NCBI GenBank assembly: GCA_015680685.1
Contig: MNCI01035648.1
Location: 3,588-65,587, forward strand
DNA from: Gnetum montanum
Taxonomy: Eukaryota > Streptophyta > Gnetopsida > Gnetales > Gnetaceae
Direction: 5' to 3'
Length of the DNA stretch: 62,000 nucleotides
Position numbers and translations under genes: made by a program. The stretch's first letter is position 1; each line of letters starts with the position of its first letter. Under the pieces are notes generated by a model that saw only the letters and a list, made by a program, of their open reading frames with translations, had not been told where the DNA came from and did not search any database. Positions 12,449-23,800 of the stretch are shown here, in pieces.

Positions 12449-12960
12449 CTATTGTTTCTTTTTAGCATCAAACCCTTGTGGTGTTTGTTGTGCAAGGAGA
12501 TAGGTGAGAATACTACTATACCAGTTTGTCTCCATGGTTAATTGATTATTCACTACACCTACAAAGAGGAGTTCATCTGGGAAATAATTAGAAATTGGAT
12601 ACTCATCCTCTTTGTTGTCCCATCGCAACTGAGATAAATGATCAGCACCTACATTCTCAGTGCCTTTTTGATCAATCATTATAAGATCGAACTCTTGTAA
12701 GATTATGAGCCATCGTATGATGCGAGGGCTTACCATTGGTTTATTCATTAGGAACCTTATTGCACTATGATCCGTGTGTATGAATACCTTATAGCCCAAG
12801 ACATAGTGCCTAAATTTTTCTAGTGCAAACATTATAGCCATTAATTCTTTTTTTGTTGTAGTGTAGTTAAGTTGTGCACTAGCAATACTCCTACTTGCAC
12901 AGTGGATGTAATAAGGATGTTTTTGATCATCTAACTATGTAAGTACAGCTCCTAAAGCAT
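12449..12960 (-). pseudogene. Gypsy RNase H (broken)
   Basis: It reads MAIMFALEKFRHYVLGYKVF, IHTDHSAIRFLMNK and GTENVGADHLSQL, the typical RT-associated RNase H tail. It shares the phase of the integrase blocks. Confidence 0.82.
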
Positions 12961-13869
12961 AGTTGGACACATCAATCATTATGTAGAATGGTCTAGACTA
13001 GTCAAGAGCTTGTAGAATGGGTGTTTCTACGAGCTTATGTTTTAAAGTTTGGAAAGCTAGTTCACATTCCCTGGTCCATTTGAAAGGTACATCCTTTTTC
13101 GTTAGTTCAACTAATGGTTTTGCAACCTTTGAAAAGTTCTCAATAAACCTTCTGTAATAGCCAGTGTGTCCAAGGAATGACCAGATATCTTTTATAGTTT
13201 CTGTTTAATGGCTAATTCCTTGGATAACTTTGATCTTTTCGGGGTCTACCTCTATCCCTGTTCGTGAAATTTTATGCTCTAGTACGACATCTTCTTGGAC
13301 CATCAAATGGCTTTTCTACCATTTGAGCCTTAAATTGGTTTCTACACATCATTTTAATACTTGCTCTAACTGGTCCAAGGCTTGATCAAATTTTTCTCTG
13401 TAGGTGGAGAAGTTGTCCATGAAGACCTCCACACAATTTCCTATTTGCTGTTGGAATATGCTTAGAACTAATCGTTGAAATGTTGCAGGGGCATTGCACA
13501 AGCCAAACAACGTTTTTTTGTATGCAAATGTTCCCCAAGGACTAGTGAAAATAGTCTTGGCTTGGTCTTCTGGGGCTATTTATATTTGGTTGTACCCACT
13601 GTACCCATCTAGAAAACTATAGTAGTAATGCCCTGCGATGGTGTCTAAAACTTGGTCAACGAATGGCAACGAAAAGTGGTCCTTGAATGTTGCCATGTTT
13701 AGTAGCTTGAAATCTATGCACATCCTCCATTTAGCTCCCTTTTTGGGCACTATAACTAAGGGGCTAACCCATTCGTATCAGCAATGGGGTATATGAACCC
13801 AGCTTTTAAAAGCTGTTCGATTTCTTCCTTAACCACTTACTTAAGCTTTGGGTGTAATCGCCTCTGCAG
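12961..13869 (-). pseudogene. Gypsy reverse transcriptase (broken)
   Basis: The palm box near 13423-13412 reads FMDN instead of FMDD (GAC to AAC), which removes a metal-binding Asp. The flanking NCVEV and FSTYREKFDQALDQLEQVL are typical. Several stops are present and the frame changes once between here and the protease. Confidence 0.78.
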
Positions 13870-15114
13870 TTATCTTTGAGGCTTCATGGAGGGGTCGGTG
13901 TAAATTCTATGTTGACATATCCTAGGATCTATTCCAGTTAATTCGGGATATGACCAAGCAAAGGCTTTCGATAATTTATTTATCACTTTTAGCAGTTTTT
14001 CTTTTTGTTGTGGAGCAAGCTTCACGTTAATAATTACCGATTTTTCATTTTTAAGAAACATGTATTCCATACTGGTGGGAAATGATTTTAGCTCAAGGGG
14101 CTCTTGCTTAAACTTATCAGGGATTTCCAACTTCCCCCAGTTGATATTTTTAAGGTCAAGACTTGGAAGTTGGCGATGGACTTGCTCTAATGTGTCTATG
14201 CTATCGATGTAAGCGCAAGTCAAACCCTTAATTGGTTCCATGCATATAGTTGAACTACTCTCTTGATCAGCTATCAACCATTGGGTGCCTTCTTATCTTA
14301 TGGCTGCTACATACAAGCATCTTTGTATATCAGTCACTTGTGCACACTGGTTGCATGTAGGCAATGTTAAACATTGTACAAACCATGACTTCTGCACGTA
14401 ATTACACCTTGTGTTAGTGTATGCGATGCATGGAACTTTCTTCTTCTCGATCTTTCCAAATGTATTTTCCTTTGATATTTCTAGGGAAAGATTGTAGATC
14501 CCTAGGCGCTCATCAATTGTGCTTAGCCATGCTCTTCCCATTATGATTGGGAAGTCCCCCTTACCATTATTCACTTGAATCACTAGGAAGTCAGCTAGAT
14601 ATGACCACCCATAAATAGTGGTGACAATGTCCTCCACTAGTCCTAATGGGATAGTGATGGACTAGTTAGCCAACTCTAAACGAATGTTACTCTTTTTTAG
14701 CAGAGGCAGGTTCCAGGCCTTGTACATTTCTTGAGAAATCAAGTTGACACCAGAACCTGAATCCAAAAGAGCTTTGCATGGCTCATTTTCAACGATTTGT
14801 AGATATATTAGAGGACTCCTAAGATCAGAGAATTTCCTAAGAAGATGGCCAACTTTTATCCAATCAGTGACAACATGAGTTAACATGACCGTATGCATTG
14901 AGCGCGGTTTTTGGGTTGAAGGGAGCTCTGAAGCTTCAAGTGATAGTGAGGCATTTGAAGAATCAGCTGCTTGTGGTTGCAAGGGCTTAGTTGGACTGCT
15001 GGTTCTAAAGAAAGATCTTTTCTTCATGTGGTTGTTAGAACCAATAGTAGGTTGAAGGTTAACAGCCCTTGTGGCGTTACGTTGCTGTGGCTGGGGAGGG
15101 ATTTTACCTTGCAT
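13870..15114 (-). pseudogene. Gypsy protease and protease-RT linker
   Basis: 15114-14662 carries LIYLQIVENEPCKALLDSGS, then GVNLISQEMYKAW, an aspartic protease active site with D-S-G intact. 14637-14293 continues in phase (WSYLADFLVIQ, FPIIMGRAWLSTID). 14277-13870 is the RT lead-in (KLSKAFAWSYPELTGIDPRI). All three share one frame. Confidence 0.8.
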
Positions 15115-17408
15115 AGCTGGAGTAGGTGGTAATGGAGTTAAGGGTGGAAGAGGTGCAGCTAGATGAGAAGGATGGTATATTTGTGGAACATCACCCCTAG
15201 GAGAAAGAGTCCTAGAATACTCACGAGCTTGGTAGTGAGGTTGAGGAGTAACATGACCAGTAGAGTCACGTGGAGGGACTGGCTACTGCACGTAATATCC
15301 ATACGGGTCAGGTTGTCGGTAATGATATTGTTGCTGTGGTGGTGGCATTTCCCATGATTTTGGGTATTGCCACTATTGATACTACTTGATTAGTTGTGGT
15401 GGAGTTCCACTTGGATAATATGTTAAGGATTGATGGAACTGCCTTGGGTTACTTTGAGGATAAGGTAACCTTCGGGGTGTTTGCCTTTTGTTTAATCATG
15501 GGTTGTGTGTATACATCCCAGACTCCTACAGATGTGAGATTATAGGGCAACATCCCTTATGATGGTCATATTGGCATATCTTGCAATCACGATCATTGTC
15601 TGTATCTAAATCCACAACCTCTTTGATGATGGCAACTTTGCCCTTACCCTTGTTACGTGCATGTTCAGTTTCTCTCTTTTTTCTTTTTTCGCGATCACTA
15701 CCTAGCTTTCTAGACTCCTCTACTATTTTAAGAATAGTTTAAAAGCTATCATCTAGGGAATCCCACATTTGTTCTACCTTTGCCCATACTTCTGATGCTA
15801 ATTTTTGGATAAACAAGGTTTTCCTATTCACCACCTCTTCAAGTGGTGACTCTTCTTCATCCTCACAGAATCTTACTTCCCTCTTTCGAAGGGAAGGATC
15901 TCTGTTATATTCCTCCGCACTCTCTCTTTTCCTTAGCTCACCTTCTTCTCTAGCAATTTACTCCAATAATCTTTGAACTTAATGGGTCCTAAGCTCAGAT
16001 AGCCTTCCTTGGGCATACGTCCCAAGGGTTCTTTGCATTTCATGCCTAAGCCCATCTATGAGATGGCATAGTTGATCCCTCTACGAATAACCATGGCTAG
16101 GACAACGATGTAACAGTGCACAATATCGGCCCATGGCAGCATCTAAGGGTTCATGTCTTACTTGTTTCCAGCCTTGGATTTGCTTTCGCAGGTTGGACAC
16201 TCAAGAGTACATTTGGTACTTATCGTTGAACAATTCTACCTATGAATGGATTCTGGTTCTAAGGACCGATACCAACTCTCTGCTTCTTTGATTAGTGTCT
16301 GTGGGAACAACTTAAGTTTTTGCCATTCACTTTCTATGTTTTGTAAGGCACATGCATCATGAAATGCTTGTAGATGATTTTAAGGATCAGCGTTGTATCC
16401 CCCTTCAAATCATGGGATATTGTTCATGTCTAATCTCTTGATTCTACTATCCTTTTAGTGCCTTGTTAGGATCCTAATGACCTCAATTATGTCTAACATA
16501 TTTCGAGTAGTGAGTAGGGGTTCATCATGATCGTCTCGTCTATGGCGTCTATGATGTCCATGTTGTTCCCTACTCTCCCTTCTTTCATGGTGTGTTTCTC
16601 TAGAGTGCCCTTGTCCCCTTTCTCGACTATTTTGTCTATGACTCCCATTTCGCCTACCCTTATCCTCATGGTCTTTTTCCTTGTGACTGCATCCAAATCC
16701 TGAATGAGAGGGTGAAGGAGATGATGAAGGTGAAGAAGAAGGAGGACCATCACCATGTTAATGCCTGCTTCCTTCTCTTCGGTGGTTGCGGCCCCGATCA
16801 TAGTTACGATTGGGAAGTCCATCTTTATCATGTGTTCGTGTTCCTTTTTCAGACCCTTTATGTCTGTCGGTACTAGAATCCAAGTTATGGATAGTTGAGT
16901 AAAGATTCTGATACACAACCCCTTGACTGAAGTCAATGGGAGGAACATCATTATGTGGGTGACTGCTCAAGGTAGGTTCACCACCCTCATTTTCGCTTAG
17001 GACATGTGGGACGTTCTACAATAGCTTTCCCTTCAGGGATTCATGACTTCTCTCCTATTGTAAATCCATTTGACACTATGCCTCCATGGGTCAATACTCT
17101 CTCAAGTCATGATCATGCACAGTGTACTCTACTTGTAAGTGTTGCATGCCAATTTGTGTGAGATCATGAAGAAGCATGACCAAGACTGAACGATTGGGAG
17201 GTAACACTATGTTACCTTCTAAATCTCACCAACATAGTTGTTCATCCTGCTAGAGGATAAAGGTAAAGTTTGGTACATTGTCATTGGGATGAACATATAC
17301 CACACAAAACTATTGAGGAACTAGTAGATTATCATGTGTACTATGCATCTGATTGTTCCTTGTATTAGACCTAGGTGGTGAAACACTTTCATACGAAGAA
17401 GGAGACAT
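15115..17408 (-). pseudogene. Gypsy gag (broken)
   Basis: The likely start is ATG at 17408, 120 nt from the PBS. It can be followed in several frames: an N-terminal block shared with the second gypsy element (DEQLCW.DLEGNIVLP), a retro-gag core near 16140-15970 (GRYCALLHRCPSHG), a Ser/Arg/His-rich stretch and a Cys/His cluster (CKICQYDHHKGCC) near 15600-15550. Confidence 0.65.
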
Positions 17409-17527
17409 GATTGTCTATTTAGTGTTCAATGTATTCTTGTTTATTATTTTTCTTTAACCAACCCCAAGGGTTTGTTCCAACGATGTTAAAGATTTCCTAT
17501 GTTCTAATTAGCACACAAACAACAAAG

Positions 17528-17545
17528 TCCTTGACAATGGCACCA
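17528..17545 (-). promoter_or_regulatory. Gypsy primer-binding site (tRNA-Asp type)
   Basis: The minus strand reads TGGTGCCATTGTCAAGGA. It differs from the usual Athila/Tat tRNA-Asp PBS only by C/T and G/A transitions, consistent with deamination. It starts 1 nt from the 5' LTR end. Confidence 0.7.
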
Positions 17546-17546
17546 A

Positions 17547-18001
17547 TGATGAGCAGTGAGGTATCCCTACGCTCAACCATACGAATACGAGCGTCCATGC
17601 ATGATCCAGTCGAATTCCAAGGACTAAGTGCTTATGCGCCTTTATGGAACAAGAATGGGTTGATCAAATCGTTGTCTTCCCAAGCTTACTTGTATGTCAT
17701 GATTGTATGGTTAAGTAAACTTGAGGCATATGATTTTTATACTTTTTATGTGTTTATGTCCTGCTGCTAATAAGGGAGGAGAGAGATAACTAAGTAACTA
17801 ATTTAATTTGACTACTTATTAACTAGGCTCNTTAACATCGTTGGAACAAACCCTTGGGGTTGGTTAAAGAAAAATAATAANCAGGCACGCGAAAATAATT
17901 CTAACTCTGAGAGGAAGAAAAGGTAAGAGTTTGGGTAAGGGACTAAGACTAACTATGCAAACCAAGTGCGCCTGCCTCTTATGCGATATCGTGGCTCATC
18001 A
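17547..18001 (-). repeat. 5' LTR of the nested gypsy element (mis-assembled)
   Basis: It matches the 3' LTR at both ends, but about 345 bp of the middle is replaced by N, a 49-bp segment, and N. That segment is the exact reverse complement of 17441-17489. Confidence 0.8.
17831..17881. other. Mis-assembly bounded by single N bases
   Basis: N at 17831 and 17881 enclose 49 bases that are the exact reverse complement of 17441-17489. About 345 bp of LTR expected here is absent. Confidence 0.9.
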
Positions 18002-18006
18002 TCAGT

Positions 18007-18224
18007 GAAGCCTTCAATTTTGCCAAGGCATCTTCTATTTCTTGAAGACATCTTTGTTCACTTTCTCTTACATGATGAATGCATCATTCCTTGTCTAAGA
18101 CCTTGCACAATCCAAGTCTTAATCGAAGCTCTAATCTTGCAAGCATAATAACTACACACACATACAAATAACCTTGTCTTCCATTTTCTTAACATTTTGA
18201 CATACCAAAACCAAAAAGTCCATA
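18007..18224 (-). repeat. 5' LTR of the copia element, outer part
   Basis: It continues the 3' LTR copy at about 3600-3818 almost base for base (GAAGCCTTCAATT...AGTCCATA). The terminal ACA has become ATA. GAATG follows as the target duplication. Confidence 0.85.
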
Positions 18225-18229
18225 GAATG

Positions 18230-20290
18230 CTATCTGTCAATCTCATTTTGTTTGGTAGAATTTGTTAATTTGACAATGGTTTTTAAGACCCTTGATATTA
18301 GTGTTTTTAATCATCATCATGTTCTATTAATAATTCATAGATGAACTCTCTCTTTTATTCTAGGATCTCTTGAATTTCAAAGGATTACTTATTTTGTTGA
18401 ATTGTCAAATATTCCAATGATATTTGAGAAAGTTAAAAGGGATATTGTTTCTTGAATTGGGCCAATCAAGCATTTTGAAACCCAAACTATAGCTAATGGT
18501 TTTCATATAATTCAATATATGATTGAGGTGGATCTTAATTTTCTTAAGCAAGAAATTCTTTTGCATGCTAACAAAATTGATTTTGTGCATTAAATTGTTT
18601 ATTACAATCTTCCAAAGTCATGTTACTATTGTCATCAAGAGGGTCATATGTTTGATTCATGTCCCTTTATGCTACAAAAAAGGCAATGTAAGCGTGTCAA
18701 CACCAAGCTACTACAAACACTATTCAAGTTTCTTCTACAAATGTTGTATATCTTGCTAAGGTTTTTTCTATAGATGCTACAAATTATGGAACGCTTTTTT
18801 TTTGTCAATGTTTCAATTTTAGAGAATTTTTTAATGACTAAGGGGGAAGAATATTTGTTCCTAGGATCTCACAAAATTTTTTTGTTGATTTAGATGGTTT
18901 CCAAATGGTTCCTAATAATAAAAAACATCAATGAAGTCTATCTATTAGCGATTACATGTCAAACCTTTAGAATGGATAGCATGTTCAAGATATTTTAACT
19001 ACTAATAATTTGTTTGCAGCTATTAGTTAAGATATGAAGATAATATCTTTTGATAATGTTGATTTTATTGATAGTGCAACGATCTCTTGTCCCTTCACCC
19101 AATGTTAATCTTTTCATAGAATGTCCAATTTCCTATCCCATAGGGGAGGTTTTTCCAAAACTATTAGTCCTTTTCTTGTTGTTGATTTGGAGTTTCTCCT
19201 CTTTGTAGTACTCCTTTGCTTTTGTACTCTAAATTTTTATTTTTAATATATTTATTTTTAGAGCCAGACATCCATATAATTAACATAAATATTTGTAGAA
19301 TTAAAAAAACATAACAGCTTGAAATAAATAGATAACCATAAAAACTTAGCATCAAGGCTTCATTACATATATATACAAAGACATGAAGATGATAAAATAT
19401 TTTAGTATATCCTTTAAGATGGAGTTTTTGACTTGCATTATCATAAAAGTTGGAAAAGATTTTATCTTCAAAATTTTATGAATACCTTTTTCTTTTAAGC
19501 CTAATTTAAATATTTGGTAGAATTATGTGGTTGACAAAATTGAAAAGAAGCTTAATAACTGAAAAAAAATAGCTTACCTTTGATGGCAAAGTTTTAGTTA
19601 TTAAGCAGATGTTTCAATCTACTTATGTTTATTACTCCAATTGTTGGGCTCTCATAAGAGATTTTTATGATAGAATTGATCAAATTATCTGTCAAATTCT
19701 TTGGTTTATTAAGCAATATAGAAAAGACCTTTTTAGAGTTGCTTGGGATATTTGCACTAGTAGTAAGAAAGATAGAGTACTTGGCCTTATTAATTATTAT
19801 AACCAACGTGTTTCTCTCTTAGCAAAAATGGATTGCAAAATGCATTAATGGAGATGATGTTGTATGTTCATTTTAAGAAATAGACTTATACAAGTCAAAC
19901 CTAAAAATAATAACAATTGGTCTTATAATAAATTTCTTAACTATCTTTTTTTCCCAAGGCCATTTTTATTCCTACTTTTTAAGTTCTTAAACAAGTTTGG
20001 AATACATGGTGTAAGCTTAGTAAGTTTTGAAATTACAATCATATTACTGTTTTAGAAGATGTGCTTAAGCAAATTAGCCAATGGTGATTTCCTTTTAATG
20101 AAGGAGCCTCAATTACTCATTCATCTAGATTGTATACCATTTTGAGCAAATTTGATATCATTGTAGTTTTTTGTCTACATATGCATAATAGATGGATTTG
20201 GTATCATTGTAGATTTTTGTCTACATATGCATGATAGATGGATTATATAGAAAGAGGCTTTTAGCCTCTATGGTTTGAATAGAAAGATAA
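18230..20290 (+). mobile_element. Decayed LINE (non-LTR retrotransposon)
   Basis: The + strand shows an ORF1-like zinc knuckle (CYYCHQEGHMFDSC, CX2CX4HX4C) near 18620-18665 after IGPIKHFETQ and MIEVDLNFLKQEI. After a stretch with only hints of endonuclease, 19609-19848 reads as the C-terminal thumb of LINE RT (DRIDQIICQILWF, LFRVAWDICTSSKKD, NQRVSLLAK). The RT fingers and palm are missing. The copia element probably inserted into or beside it. Confidence 0.65.
20151..20242 (+). repeat. 46-bp tandem duplication
   Basis: Two adjacent copies of a unit with ATCATTGTAG and TTTTTGTCTACATATGCAT, period 46, differ at a few bases. It lies at the end of the decayed LINE, just upstream of the host promoter. 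Confidence 0.75.
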
Positions 20291-20339
20291 AAAAAGGTAA
20301 GTGCTGATTATTTCTCTACCTTAACCAAATGGTTTTTGG

Positions 20340-20749
20340 GCATTGGTTATAAAGATGAAAACCTATAAAAGACATCCTAAAACCGTTCAGCATTTTCTAC
20401 TGTAATGTTCATCTAACGTACTCTAAATTATTTATTTTTTTATAAGAGAAGACACGGTACTCTTGTTACTTGCCTCGTCATTTCGTGCGCAGATAAAATG
20501 AATTTCGAAAGCCAATAAGAAACGGCCTACTGAAATTTTACATGTTAAATGCGCGCTTACGTTTTTGCTGCGGCAGAAGCAACTTCTTTTACATTAAGCG
20601 AGCTTATTTTGATACCATCATATCATATCAGAAACCGAGTGCGATTAGCATACCAACATCTCCAATTTATCGTGAACAACTTTTTGAAATTTCAGGCGAT
20701 ATGGTTTCTGAAAATTACATTTCCGCTGAAGGCTAGAGTCTCCAGCTTC
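20340..20749 (+). promoter_or_regulatory. Putative core promoter and 5' UTR of the cap methyltransferase gene
   Basis: CCTATAAAAG at 20362-20371 is a good TATA box, so transcription would start near 20395. The leader would hold an upstream ORF (20542-20736) that ends 13 nt before the chosen start, and an in-frame upstream ATG at 20549. The TSS position is inferred. Confidence 0.5.
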
Positions 20750-20869
20750 ATGAAGGACGATAAAATGATCCCTTGGTCTGGAGGAGGAGGAGGAGGTTCA
20801 ATTCACAGTCGCCTTCAGGAGTTCGTTAAAACATGTCTTATAAAGATGCTGGTTGATCCTTATTCGAGT
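20750..20869 (+). CDS. Cap methyltransferase exon 1 (codons 1-40)
   Basis: It encodes a Gly-rich start (six consecutive Gly) and then the family-typical N-terminal helix RLQEFVKTCLIKMLVDPYSS. The donor is GTAAGC at 20870 and the exon ends in phase 0. A GT two bases earlier would break the frame into exon 2. The poly-Gly stretch is variable sequence. Confidence 0.82.
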
Positions 20870-23800
20870 GTAAGCTGCTCTTCCTCGGCTTTTATTTGCA
20901 ACCATTCTTCATGGATGCTCCCTTGGACTTAAATGAGTAATTTAAAATGTTTCATCTTATGAAGAATTCGAAATTTGAGTTACATGGTAACTTTCACGAA
21001 TTTCGAGCTTTAATGGTAGCTTTCTTTTTAACGTTCCTAATGAGACAGATTCATAAGAGTTCACACAAATTCCAAGCTAAATATGATTTTGGAATGTCTC
21101 GTGTGGATTTTCTGATCCCCGGAATTTGCGTCGATGCAGGTCTGTGATCTTTACTGCGGCTTTGGAGCAGACACCGAAAAATGGTCTCAAGCTCAAATTG
21201 GGCATTACATTGGAATTGGTACGTGCACATATATTCTTATACCTAACTTTTCCTTTCTTGCGGAGTTAGCTTATTAGAGCTGCTTATTGCAGTTGCTTTT
21301 ATTGCCATATAATACTCTACGAGAGTATTTTTCAATGTAGAGATAGGGGACATGATGAACGATATAAGGGCTGTGAAAGATCCTTAATTAAACTACCCAA
21401 CAGAAGCAAAACAATGAGTAACCTATGATTAAGGCATTGTGATGTCTTCTGAATTTGGTGGGATAGCGCAGTTTTCCCAAGAATGCTATTAAGAGTTAAT
21501 AGAATCTAATAGCAAGTATGATATCACGTTAATATTTTGGAAATTGTATAAACTTTTGATAAGGAAGAAACGTCTAACCAGTGTGTATACTAAAAAATAA
21601 TGATGTATTTTTCCGCAACAGTGTGGAAAGACTCGAGACTCAATGCTTATCCTGCTAAGGATTTTGGGAGGGTGAGTGAATGAGAAACCTTAACCTCTGT
21701 TGAGTGGCTAAGTCCAGACTTAAACCTAGGTCTTACTACTTGAGAAACAAGCACATTACTGTCCCTCAAAATGATGGTCCTTTGCAATAGTGTGTAAAGT
21801 AAGCCAGAAATTCAAGACAATGCAGCAGACAAAAATTACAGAAGAAATATGTGAGAACAAGAAATTTTGAAGCACCTTGGAAATATAAAGACATGAAAGA
21901 TAGTGTGGACAAGAACATACACTGTATTTTGACAGTGTACATATACTGGTAAAACAACTAATAGCTTCATAATTGTTTAGTGAGTAAAATTAGAACAGGA
22001 AGTTATTGATAAGGGTAGTAGCTGTACAATAATTATGTAAGAATACTTAAACTAATACAATGAGAGGAAGGGAAATCTAGCAATATTTATATTAAGGGCA
22101 CAATAAAATTTGATGCTTTCTTAAGGTTCATTTTAGTACATTACTGTGTCTGCGACACTGATGGAAAAAATATAGCAAAGCAGAATATTACCTGTATATG
22201 ATTATTGAACAATGGATCCATTCACATTCTGTTAGTTGGCCATGTATTAGATTTTATGTTATCATATATGTGTCTTTGGTTTAACAATTTGACTTGCATG
22301 AACATTTTCTACTGAAAAAAGCATGATCCTTAACTGTATCAACTTTTCTAAAACTGAAACTGAATATTTTACTTATGTCCATTGAGACCCCTTGGATCTA
22401 TTGGATCAGTTTCAATATTGATTTTTATGGATTTCCTTTTAAAAAATTTATAACTCAGTGCTGCCCACTGGAATGAAACCTTTGACCTGGGGTTACCAAG
22501 CCGAGACTCTTACCCCTAAGCGAATACCTCTCACCTATGACTTTTCAAGATAGTTTGAAATCTGGGAGTGACAGCTAATCATTATACCTGATTTTATAAA
22601 ATTGATATTAAAAGTACATTCAGAGGTTCCTTGGACTTGCGTAACAATTAGTCCAGAAACATGATCAAGTATACATTGCATATGATTTATCAATTTTCAA
22701 AATTGTGGCAATCGTGATTGGTGTTTGCTGGACACCTTGGTTATCTAAATTGCATAAACCATTGGAATAAAATTTTGATACATTACATAAACTACAGAAG
22801 CACCCTTTGCTACAGAATGTATTAATATAGCAAGTCCTGTGTTTTTTCAACATTGTTACAAATTGGTTTCCCCAGCTTGTGAAACTTCTTATGATTTGTC
22901 TTCAAATCTTCAAAATCAATAATTTTTTCTTGCAATCTCATGAGAAGATTAAACCTATGCATCATCGTAGAGATATGGTTTGCTATGTGTTGACTGGGAT
23001 CTTCTCTTAAATGCATGTATTTGTCACAGATTTGTCAGCATCTGCTCTTAGTGAAGCCCGTGATCAGTGGGAATATCATCGAAGACCATACCCTGCTGAG
23101 TTTTATGAGCTGGATCCATGTGGGGTGTGCATGCATTCTTTCCATTTCCGTTGTTTGTGTTCACATATTTTTCAGATTTGATTTTTTCAATAGAAAGGCA
23201 AATGCATTCATAATATTTGAAGGATAGTTCTTAAGAGAACACATCTTATCACATCCAATTAGACAAATTAAATGGTTTTTTGGGAAAAGAGTGTGAGTTA
23301 TTAATGAACAGTTGTTAGATCACCAGATTGAGCGTGAGTCCTATTTGCTACTGCAACCTGAAATTTGTCTTCACATCTCTAACAATCTCCTACTTGAAGA
23401 CAAATCACGGATGAAAAACTAAGTTGAAATAGCTTCATCAATCAACACACCTTTCATACAAAGACATGCAGAAAAATCAGTGGTGCACACAACCATATGA
23501 GGAGCATCTTTGCACAAAACATCCTAATGGACCAGGCCTCCTCAAGGCAAACCAACATTCAAGAGAGTATTAATTCTTGGCACGATGAAAAGATAACTTG
23601 ATATACATAAACTTACATTATATGATCCAGATACATGGCTTATCCATTGTATAATTGCTACACTAACATATGTATTAAAGCGAAGTTGATGTCCAATGGA
23701 TGTTGTAGTTACCATCCTGATTATTTTTAAGGTTGGGAAATTGGCATATTTTATTTCAAGGAATAACGTGCAGTGTTCTGTTTATCTTCAAAGACCAAAG

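Larger units (their letters stand above)
8727..18001 (-). mobile_element. Ty3/gypsy (Athila/Tat-like) retrotransposon nested in the copia LTR
   Basis: Ends are TGATGAG...CTCATCA with the 5-bp duplication TCAGT at 8722-8726 and 18002-18006. On the minus strand the order is 5' LTR, tRNA-Asp-type PBS, gag, PR, RT, RNase H, integrase, a 1.6 kb non-coding spacer, PPT, 3' LTR. RT before integrase makes it Ty3/gypsy; the Asp PBS and the long 3' spacer suggest the Athila/Tat branch. Stops, one pol frame change and lost catalytic residues show that it is dead. A 506-base N gap lies in the spacer and a mis-assembly in the 5' LTR. Confidence 0.88.
2709..18224 (-). mobile_element. Ty1/copia LTR retrotransposon, split by a nested gypsy element
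   Basis: Both ends are flanked by the 5-bp duplication GAATG (2704-2708 and 18225-18229). Read on the minus strand the order is 5' LTR (18224-18007 plus 8726-7820), iMet-type PBS, shortened gag, protease, integrase, RT, RNase H, PPT, 3' LTR (3818-2709). PR-IN-RT-RH is the copia order. The rejoined 5' LTR (about 1125 bp) matches the 3' LTR length (1110 bp). The gag part is only about 500 bp, so most of gag is deleted. Many stops show that it is dead. Confidence 0.88.

Noticed and set aside
21640-21760. A further SINE in intron 2
   Set aside because: Part of it resembles a tRNA-like head, but no convincing B box could be found.
22822-23016. Minus-strand 64-codon frame resembling a copia gag fragment
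   Set aside because: The similarity is a vague helical pattern only, and the frame lies against the exon 3 acceptor; too weak to call.
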